In this document: positions 57,840 through 64,000 of the stretch, one piece after another
Numbering within the stretch: the stretch's first letter is position 1
How the letters are laid out: each line of letters begins with the position of its first letter
DNA from: Schleiferilactobacillus harbinensis DSM 16991
GTDB lineage: Bacteria; Bacillota; Bacilli; Lactobacillales; Lactobacillaceae
Direction: 5' to 3'
Length of the DNA: 64,000 bases
Assembly: GCF_000425885.1 (NCBI RefSeq)
Contig: NZ_AUEH01000010.1
Location: forward strand, 1-64,000
Position numbers and translations under genes: made by a program
Notes under the pieces: model-generated
What the model was told of the DNA's origin: nothing
The model's database searches: none
Seen by the model: the letters and a program-made list of their open reading frames with translations, nothing else

Positions 57840-59541
57840 GCTGCTCCTCTCCCTTCTGATACCGCGGCCGAAACACCACCGTGGTGGTGATCCCGCCGTA
57901 CGCGTTGCGATGCAGCGTCAACGCCACACTGTCGCCAAAAAATTGGGCCAACCGGGCGTACACATTTTGCAGCCCGATCGACTGGGGCGGTCCCTCAATT
58001 GGCTGGACAATGTGCTGGTTGACCCGCAACAACTCCGCTTCACTCAAAGACTGCCCATTGTTGATCACCGCCACTTCCACGTGGTCGCCCACATGTCGCG
58101 CCGTGATCGAAATCGCATTGTCCTGCCGAGCAAAGTTCACACCATGCACAAAATAGTTCTCCACCAGCGGCTGCAAGGTGAATTTCGGCATCACCAGCTG
58201 CTGCAAATCATCCGGCACCCGGATCTGATAAGCCAACTGTTTCGGATAGCGCACCTGGTACAAGTAAATGTACTTCTCAATAAAGCGCAGCTCGTCACCC
58301 AGCGTGGCCGTCGGTCCCTGATCCGTGTTGTTGCGCAGCAGACTGGCAAAGCTGAATACCACCTGGGCCAAATCCCGCTGCCCCGCATCCAGTGCCGCCA
58401 TGCGGATGTACTCTAGTGTATTATACATAAAATGCGGGTTGATCTGAGCCTGCAGAGCCTTCATGTTGGCGTCCTGCTGGGCAATCTTCAGCTGATAGAT
58501 CTGGTAAACGTACTGATTGATCTCTGTCAGCATATCATTGACGCCGGTCGCTAAGACGTTGAGGTCATCGTTGTTGCCTGTCTTTGCCAAGCGCTCACCA
58601 AGTTGGCCTTTACCGATTTGGTGCATTTTTTGGATCATGGCGGTGAGTTGGGTTTGATAGCGGCGGAAAGTGAGGAAGAGCGAAAGAATCAAAATACCCA
58701 GCATAACTGCCGCCAAGGTCAGAATTGGTGCCAAGAGGCCCCACAGCTGATTGCGGTGCGCATCACTATTCACCAATACCGCTACGGCATTGTTTGTCCC
58801 TAAAGGTTCCATGCGACCCTGATACGCCTGGCTTTGCAACAATTCCTGTAGCGAGCCCTTGGTGGCCGTCGTCGCCACCTTCCGCTCATTACTTGCAATC
58901 ACCTGGCTATCCACATAGTGAAAAAGCAATCGATTCGTATCGCTGACCACCGCCACCTGTAAGTGGGCCTGCGTGTGCAATTGAGTCAAATCTCGGCGTA
59001 AATAGTCCGGATCAAACGTCAACGACAAGGTCCCCGCATTTTTTAGCGTAATGGAATTGATCAGCGGTGCAGTAAGCGTAAAGCCGGTAATATCTTGCTG
59101 CTCCCGAACTAAACTGCCCCCCTTTTCTTTCTGCGTCACCACGTATGTTTCATTTGAGTTGGGTACCTGAATTCGTAATTTGGTAATCATCGGGTAGCGA
59201 ATCAGCAGGGTGGTCACCTCATTGGGCAGAAAGAAATATTGACTGCCCTGACTATGATCAATGGCGTAGGTGGCATAATCCGCCAAAGAGGCATGGAAAA
59301 AGACATCCACATTCGCTAAATCATCTGCCGTTGCCGCCAGCTGGGTAGCAAAATCATTGGTCAGATTCTGGTACCGTTCAATGGTTTCTCCAACCCGATT
59401 GACTGCCAAATCTTGATTCTGGGCGAGCGTGTGGTCAAAGGAACGAATCTGCAGGAAGCCAGCTAAGCCTGCGACCAGCACAGTACATGCCGCTAGAATC
59501 ATAATATAAATCCGAACCAGCCGGCGAAAACTGGCATGCAT
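57814..59541 (-). CDS. YesM-type sensor histidine kinase
   Basis: A 575-residue membrane kinase. Helix at about 9-30, extracellular Cache-like sensor at about 35-265, second helix at about 270-292, HAMP at about 295-345, His-kinase domain with H370 in QINPHFMYNTLEYI, and an HATPase domain at about 455-560 (LQPLVENYFVHGV, GIGLQNVYARL-like SIGLQNVYARLAQFFG). YesM kinases partner YesN regulators and sense carbohydrates, often through the binding lipoprotein of the neighbouring CUT1 transporter. Gene overlaps with the response regulator. Confidence 0.92.
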   Translation of the reverse strand: MHASFRRLVRIYIMILAACTVLVAGLAGFLQIRSFDHTLAQNQDLAVNRVGETIERYQNLTNDFATQLAATADDLANVDVFFHASLADYATYAIDHSQGSQYFFLPNEVTTLLIRYPMITKLRIQVPNSNETYVVTQKEKGGSLVREQQDITGFTLTAPLINSITLKNAGTLSLTFDPDYLRRDLTQLHTQAHLQVAVVSDTNRLLFHYVDSQVIASNERKVATTATKGSLQELLQSQAYQGRMEPLGTNNAVAVLVNSDAHRNQLWGLLAPILTLAAVMLGILILSLFLTFRRYQTQLTAMIQKMHQIGKGQLGERLAKTGNNDDLNVLATGVNDMLTEINQYVYQIYQLKIAQQDANMKALQAQINPHFMYNTLEYIRMAALDAGQRDLAQVVFSFASLLRNNTDQGPTATLGDELRFIEKYIYLYQVRYPKQLAYQIRVPDDLQQLVMPKFTLQPLVENYFVHGVNFARQDNAISITARHVGDHVEVAVINNGQSLSEAELLRVNQHIVQPIEGPPQSIGLQNVYARLAQFFGDSVALTLHRNAYGGITTTVVFRPRYQKGEEQHDRHDPGR

Positions 59542-59543
59542 GG

Positions 59544-60158
59544 TTAATGCCCACTAGCAAGCAAAGTGTTAATGTGCGCGTACCAGCGCCGGCCGCAATA
59601 ATTCAACCATCTGATAGCAGTGGCTACTGTCAGAAAAATGATCAGTCCCGGCCAGAAGTAACTGGCCGCGCCAATCGCAGCTAAACCGATAATGGTCAGT
59701 AAGAATTGCGTGAAATTCTGAAATAACTGACCGATGGCTAGCATCACGGCGTTCTTTGTCGTTACATCAAACCGACTAACCAGCAATAGTGTATACCCGC
59801 CAGTGACCAAGACCGCGGCTAAGGCAAAGAACAAGATAAATTGCACTAGGAGTACCCAGAATCCAGTTAACTGGGCACTGAGAAATAGATTGTAAGCGAG
59901 CAGGGCAAAAATACCGGCAAAGCCCCAAAACTGACCATTAGCCAACCAAAAATACTGTTTGAAGTACTGCCACCCCGTCTTGAATTTCACGTTCTGGTAG
60001 TCGCTCTGGCTGTCTAGATACAGTTCACTGATCACCCGTAACGCTGGGCCAACGCCCAACACGATGCCGCCGATGAAGGTGAACGCCCAGAAGAATAGAT
60101 TCAACAAAATCAGGACATAAACCTGTACGAAAACTTTTTGACTCAATTTACCAAGCAT
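59544..60158 (-). CDS. YesL-like membrane protein (DUF624)
   Basis: A 204-residue protein with five to six hydrophobic helices and an N-terminal LSQKVFVQVYVLILLNLFFW, as in YesL/DUF624 proteins. These are nearly always encoded beside YesMN kinases and LplABC-type transporters; their job is not known. ATG 60158 follows GAGGAGAGA by eight bases. Its stop stands two bases before the kinase start, so the three genes are one unit. Confidence 0.85.
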   Translation of the reverse strand: MLGKLSQKVFVQVYVLILLNLFFWAFTFIGGIVLGVGPALRVISELYLDSQSDYQNVKFKTGWQYFKQYFWLANGQFWGFAGIFALLAYNLFLSAQLTGFWVLLVQFILFFALAAVLVTGGYTLLLVSRFDVTTKNAVMLAIGQLFQNFTQFLLTIIGLAAIGAASYFWPGLIIFLTVATAIRWLNYCGRRWYAHINTLLASGH

Positions 60159-60205
60159 GATAGCGCTCTCTCCTCTCCCACTTACCAATATACCAGCTAT
60201 GTAAG

Positions 60206-60234
60206 GAAAAGGGGTGCTGGAAGCACCCCTTTTC
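60206..60234 (-). terminator. Terminator between the binding-protein gene and yesL-like gene
   Basis: On the minus strand GAAAAGGGGTGC pairs with GCACCCCTTTTC across a short loop. It should lower transcription of the regulatory genes relative to the transporter. Confidence 0.8.
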
Positions 60235-60248
60235 GTGAACCCATGTGA

Positions 60249-61715
60249 TTACTTCTTTGCTAAGAATTCGTCATACTGCTTCTGTACGTTGGAAATCACC
60301 TTGTCGATACCGGCCGTCTTCAATTCTGCATCCATCTTCTTGATGGTGGGAATTGGATCAGCTGTACCGGTATCCAGCAGCGGGCCGTACTTGCTGTATA
60401 CGTTGGCGATGTTAGACAGCTCGGTCTTGATGCTGGTAGTGTCCGGGTTGAAGCCCAGCATAGCAGATTCCTTAGCCGCCTTAATACTGTCATCCCGAGT
60501 CTTGATCATGGCGTCCGTGACGGTGTTCTGCGTGTAAAGGATGGCGTTGTTACCCATCATCCAGGCACCCATGAAGTAGCCCGGTTTATAATCCTTCAGG
60601 GTTTCAATCTTACCCTTCTTCTCATCGGTGAACTTCCATTGTTTGCCTTGAATCCCCCAAACAATCGTGTTCAACAGCTTAGGATCAGTATTCAAAGCAT
60701 TCAGGACCTGCATAGCTTCCTTCTTATGCTTGGAAGACTTCGAAATGGCCCACAATGCAACTTGCGATTGTGCTTCACTCTTATACGGATCAGTAATCGG
60801 TTGATATTGAATGTCCTTACCGCCGGAAGCATTCTTCAAGGCAGTGTTGCCATAGTCGAACGGTCCAACTGTTTCCTGGCGCATGAACCAAGTATCCTCA
60901 GCGTAGTCATAACCCGTGGTGGACGTTGCAGCATCCTTGGGCAGATAGCCCTTTTCATACCACTCGTGGAGTACAGCCAAGTTCTTCTGTGTTTCAGGCA
61001 GATCATAGATGTTGTGGATCTTGGTGTCCTTGCCGGAAGAATCAACTACCAGCGGGAAGTTGTTGGTCAACGGATATTCCAGTGCCTTGTCAGATAATTT
61101 GAAGTCCTTACCAATGCCAAACGGTGCAACATTCGGCTCGTTCTTCTTGATTGTCGCCAGCAATTCCGTAGCGTCGGCGTAAGAATGAACCTTGCTGACA
61201 TCCAGGTTATACTTCTTGATGAATGTTGGGTTGAAGGCCAGGGCGTTCTGGGCAAATACGTTCGCGTTAACCGGGAAGGCATAAATCTTATCCTTGATCG
61301 TCAGGCCTTTCCAATAAGCCGGATCAACTGCCTCATAAGCTTTCTTTGCGACACCATTCTTCAAATAATCGGTCATATCCGCATACGCACCCTTTTGAGC
61401 GTTGGTCGGATATTGTTGGACGAAGGCCAGGTCATAAGAATCCCCAGAAGTCACCATGACGGAATATTTCTGAGTATAGTCGCCCCAACCGATGAACTTC
61501 ATGTCCAATTGGATATTGGGATACTTCTTCTGCAACTGTTTATTAGCAGCCGCGATGACTTCCTTATAGTTCTTGGTCTGATCGCCTGGCATATACATGC
61601 TGACGGTCACCTTGTTGGCTCCAGTGGAACTATTGCCAGAGCCGCCGCAGGCGCCCAGAATCAAAGCCATACTAGCCGCCATACCGGCGATTAGAACTTT
61701 ACGCCATTGTTTCAT
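60249..61715 (-). CDS. Sugar-binding lipoprotein of the second CUT1 transporter
   Basis: A 488-residue family-1 solute-binding protein. The signal peptide ends in ALILGAC (lipobox, Cys23). Blocks such as KFIGWGDYTQKYSVMVTSGDSYDLAFVQQ (quoted in part: GWGDYTQKYSVMVTSGD) and GIGKDFKLSDKALEYPL place it with oligosaccharide-binding proteins of LplA/YtcQ type. ATG 61715 is ten bases after GAGGGGAG. The ligand cannot be told, since the window ends before any glycosidase. Confidence 0.88.
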   Translation of the reverse strand: MKQWRKVLIAGMAASMALILGACGGSGNSSTGANKVTVSMYMPGDQTKNYKEVIAAANKQLQKKYPNIQLDMKFIGWGDYTQKYSVMVTSGDSYDLAFVQQYPTNAQKGAYADMTDYLKNGVAKKAYEAVDPAYWKGLTIKDKIYAFPVNANVFAQNALAFNPTFIKKYNLDVSKVHSYADATELLATIKKNEPNVAPFGIGKDFKLSDKALEYPLTNNFPLVVDSSGKDTKIHNIYDLPETQKNLAVLHEWYEKGYLPKDAATSTTGYDYAEDTWFMRQETVGPFDYGNTALKNASGGKDIQYQPITDPYKSEAQSQVALWAISKSSKHKKEAMQVLNALNTDPKLLNTIVWGIQGKQWKFTDEKKGKIETLKDYKPGYFMGAWMMGNNAILYTQNTVTDAMIKTRDDSIKAAKESAMLGFNPDTTSIKTELSNIANVYSKYGPLLDTGTADPIPTIKKMDAELKTAGIDKVISNVQKQYDEFLAKK

Positions 61716-61778
61716 GGTAGTAATTCTCCCCTCTGTGATGTGGAACACTAACTACTCAACTTCTCAACAACAACTTGC

Positions 61779-62708
61779 TTAACCTTTTACCCCGCCAATG
61801 GTCATACCTTTAACGAAGTATTTCTGGAAGAACGGATAGGTCAACGCAATCGGCAGAGTCGCAATAACGACCATGGCCATTCGGGTACCTTCCGTCGGAA
61901 TTTGAGCCGCTGCGGCCCCGACGCTGGCCCCTTGAGTGGCCGCCTTGACCAACGCCGCCATGTTATTCTGAATGCGCACCAGCAGATACTGTAACGGCAC
62001 TAGATTATCGCTATTGATATACAACAACGCGTTCATCCAATCATTCCAGTAAGCCAGAGCAGTGAACAAACTGATGGTGGCAATCCCGGGTACGGACAGC
62101 GGGATAACAATGCTGGAAAAGATCCGCAGCTCACCGGCGCCGTCGATCCGGGCCGATTCGATGATCGCATCCGGCACCTGGGTCATGTAGAACGTCCGCA
62201 TGATCAAGACGTTCCATACCCCGAAAGCCATCGGCAGGATCAGCGCCCAGATATTGTCCCGCAGATTCAGCATCTGGGTAACGATCAGGTACGTAGGTAC
62301 CATCCCAGGCACGAATAGCATGGAGATCAAGGCAAAAATCGTGAAGAAGCGCCGGTAACGAAAATCCTTACGAGAAATCGCGTAGGCATACGTGGCCGAG
62401 AACAAAGTGTTCATGATTGTCCCGACTACAGTAATAAATACCGTGACGAATAAGGATTGCACCACTTGACTGCCGAATTGTTTCAAATACACGTAACTGG
62501 CGATCGAGAAGTTTTTTGGCCAGAACTGATAGCCAAACAACGTGAGATCACTTTCCTTGGTCAGGGAAATGATGATGATAAAGAAGAACGGGAACAAACA
62601 GCTGAGAGCAAAGATTGCCAGAAAAATATTGAAGAACAGGTTGGCCCCACTGCTGAAGCTGCGAATATCCACTGCAGAAATACGTTTCTTTTGCCGCAAC
62701 GGGCTCAC
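61779..62708 (-). CDS. CUT1 ABC transporter permease (YtcP-like), second system
   Basis: A 309-residue membrane protein with six helices. The EAA loop is IIESARIDGAGELRIFSSIV (about 185-205) and the C-terminus PFFQKYFVKGMTIGGVKG is the family's typical end, clearly related to the permease at 34869. The subunit pairs with the permease encoded upstream. No ATPase gene is linked. Confidence 0.9.
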   Translation of the reverse strand: MSPLRQKKRISAVDIRSFSSGANLFFNIFLAIFALSCLFPFFFIIIISLTKESDLTLFGYQFWPKNFSIASYVYLKQFGSQVVQSLFVTVFITVVGTIMNTLFSATYAYAISRKDFRYRRFFTIFALISMLFVPGMVPTYLIVTQMLNLRDNIWALILPMAFGVWNVLIMRTFYMTQVPDAIIESARIDGAGELRIFSSIVIPLSVPGIATISLFTALAYWNDWMNALLYINSDNLVPLQYLLVRIQNNMAALVKAATQGASVGAAAAQIPTEGTRMAMVVIATLPIALTYPFFQKYFVKGMTIGGVKG

Positions 62709-62722
62709 CTACTTTCTATCGA

Positions 62723-63724
62723 TTAGAACAGTGCTGAATCAGGTTCGTATCGTCGAGCTACCCAGTTGGCAATGAGCAAGAGGAGCAAGCCCACCACTGA
62801 CTGGATTAGACCGGCAGCAGTAGCCATCCCAATATCATTGGTTTGAGCTAGGGCCCGGTAGATGTAGGTGTCGAACGTCTGCGTGACATTAAACAATGAG
62901 CCAGACTGTTTCGGTGCCAAGTAGAACAGTCCGAAGTCGCTGCGGAAAATACCGCCGATGTTCAAAATCAGCATCAAGGTCGCGATGGGCAGTAAGTGCG
63001 GCAAAATGACGTGACGAATCTGCTGCCACTTGTTGGCGCCGTCAATCATCGCCGCATCGTAGTATGACGGATCAATACCCATCACGGTGGCGAAGTACAG
63101 AATCGAGTTATACCCGATGCCTTTCCAAACACCCATGACGATAATGATCAACGGCCACCAGGTCGGATCGTTATACCAGTCTATCGGTTTGCCGCCGAAA
63201 GATTTGATTATGGAGTTGAACACCCCTTTGTCTGGACTTAAGAAAGCAAAAATGAAGAATGCCAAGATAGCCCAAGACAAGAAGTACGGGAACAGCATGC
63301 TGGTCTGATACACTTTCAGCAGCTTTCGGTTACGCAGCTGACTCATGACAATGGCGAAGAATATCGCAAAGAAGAAATTGAGAATCAGCATGGTCATGTT
63401 GTACCCGACTGTATTCCGAATCACGATCCAAAAGTCCGAAGACTGGAAGAAGAACTTGAAATTATCAATACCAGACCAGGGACTATTCAGCAGACTTTGG
63501 ACAAAGCCGCCATCACTGTACGTGAAGTTTTTGAAGGCCACCACGTTGGCCAATACTGGGATGTAGAAAAACAAGATTAGGAAGATAGATCCCGGCGCCA
63601 CAAACAGGAAGAACACGCGATTATCCCAAAGGTGACCGAAAAATGTATTGCGGTTCTTTCGGGCTTTAGGGTGAATGTGTACTTCCTCCGATGGTTTATG
63701 GGGATCGACCGTTGCTTCATTCAT
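62723..63724 (-). CDS. CUT1 ABC transporter permease (LplB-like), second system, first gene
   Basis: A 333-residue membrane protein with six helices after a hydrophilic N-terminus of about 30 residues (MNEATVDPHKPSEEVHIHPK). The EAA loop is YYDAAMIDGANKWQQIRHVI (about 217-236). It opens the ABC part of the unit and is followed by the YtcP-like permease 14 bases on. GGAGG lies just ahead of the ATG. Confidence 0.9.
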   Translation of the reverse strand: MNEATVDPHKPSEEVHIHPKARKNRNTFFGHLWDNRVFFLFVAPGSIFLILFFYIPVLANVVAFKNFTYSDGGFVQSLLNSPWSGIDNFKFFFQSSDFWIVIRNTVGYNMTMLILNFFFAIFFAIVMSQLRNRKLLKVYQTSMLFPYFLSWAILAFFIFAFLSPDKGVFNSIIKSFGGKPIDWYNDPTWWPLIIIVMGVWKGIGYNSILYFATVMGIDPSYYDAAMIDGANKWQQIRHVILPHLLPIATLMLILNIGGIFRSDFGLFYLAPKQSGSLFNVTQTFDTYIYRALAQTNDIGMATAAGLIQSVVGLLLLLIANWVARRYEPDSALF

Positions 63725-63779
63725 CCAGTATCGCCTCCTTTCCTGTATTTTTGCAGGTCACATACCTTACGCTCTTAAT

Positions 63780-63793
63780 ATATAGCGCTTTCA
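63780..63793 (-). promoter_or_regulatory. Candidate catabolite-responsive element (cre) of the second sugar ABC operon
   Basis: On the minus strand TGAAAGCGCTATAT matches the cre consensus TGWAANCGNTNWCA at 12 of 14 positions and overlaps a TATATT -10-like hexamer about 55 bases before the start codon. Confidence 0.5.
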
Positions 63794-64000
63794 GACTTCC
63801 CACTAGGCAAATACTAAAGGAATTCGCGCACAAACTATAGGTCACCCTTACCATCCTATCCAATCGTCGAATTATTCCATCTATAAGATACTCATAGTCG
63901 TGCCTATCAACAAACTATATGTTTACTCGGTTCACTGGACCAATATTGCGGTGGGGATGGTCTTATGTTTTGTTTCGCCCACTTTATGTTATTTGTGCAC
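63794..64000. other. Non-coding right edge of the window
   Basis: About 200 bases of A+T-richer sequence upstream of the permease operon. I see no open frame with a ribosome binding site and no clear hairpin. Confidence 0.4.

Overview
The window comes from a high-GC member of the Lactobacillaceae. Every gene reads as Lactobacillales: pyruvate oxidase paired with an Enterococcus-type NADH peroxidase, DhaKLM, CydDC- and LmrCD-type ABC exporters, YesM/YesN two-component genes and a viroplasmin-type RNase HI. Strong AAGGAGG ribosome binding sites with ATG, GTG and TTG starts, intrinsic terminators and a GC content I judge to be in the low to mid 50s fit a Schleiferilactobacillus or Lacticaseibacillus-like chromosome. 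The genus is inference. No tRNA, rRNA, CRISPR array, replication origin or prophage was seen. The only mobile DNA is one insertion-sequence end at the left edge and one fold-back intergenic repeat.

Layout. 1-1012: an IS3-type element end that has cut off the 5' half of an Mga-like regulator. 987-16246: mostly single housekeeping and stress genes (rnhA, GNAT proteins, a YugP-type metallopeptidase, cardiolipin synthase, pyruvate oxidase, an FMN-binding protein, an Hsp70 relative, a hexapeptide acetyltransferase, an esterase, a 45-residue small protein, a polysaccharide deacetylase and a TMEM175-like channel). 16461-28255: an AraC regulator, an MgtC-like protein, an LmrCD-like heterodimeric exporter, two acyltransferases, a stand-alone acylating aldehyde dehydrogenase, a GRP-type sugar transporter and an M20 peptidase. 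28421-36740: a seven-gene fructan or sucrose utilisation operon (two permeases, binding lipoprotein, intracellular GH32, fructokinase, LacI regulator, membrane-anchored GH32) behind a promoter with two LacI-type operators. 36949-40530: dhaKLM diverging from NADH peroxidase, whose promoter carries a PerR-like box. 40599-43920: a secreted SLAP-like protein, then a LysR regulator divergent from a cupin and two carboxymuconolactone-decarboxylase-like genes.

43956-50657 is the most unusual part. A pair of CrcB/Fluc fluoride channels and, about 6 kb away, enolase are each preceded by what looks like a fluoride riboswitch whose 3' strand is also one arm of an intrinsic terminator. A PMA-like proton ATPase lies between them. 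This suggests a fluoride response that couples export of the ion to resupply of its main target enzyme. 50715-56112 holds an NrtR-like regulator, an Mrr-like protein that lacks the expected catalytic lysine, and cydDC. 56406-63724 is a second CUT1 sugar ABC system with YesL and a YesM/YesN two-component system. It is cut off from any glycosidase by the window edge.

Working together: pyruvate oxidase makes acetyl phosphate and H2O2, and NADH peroxidase removes the H2O2. Both CUT1 transporters lack an ATPase gene here and probably borrow an MsmK-type subunit encoded elsewhere.
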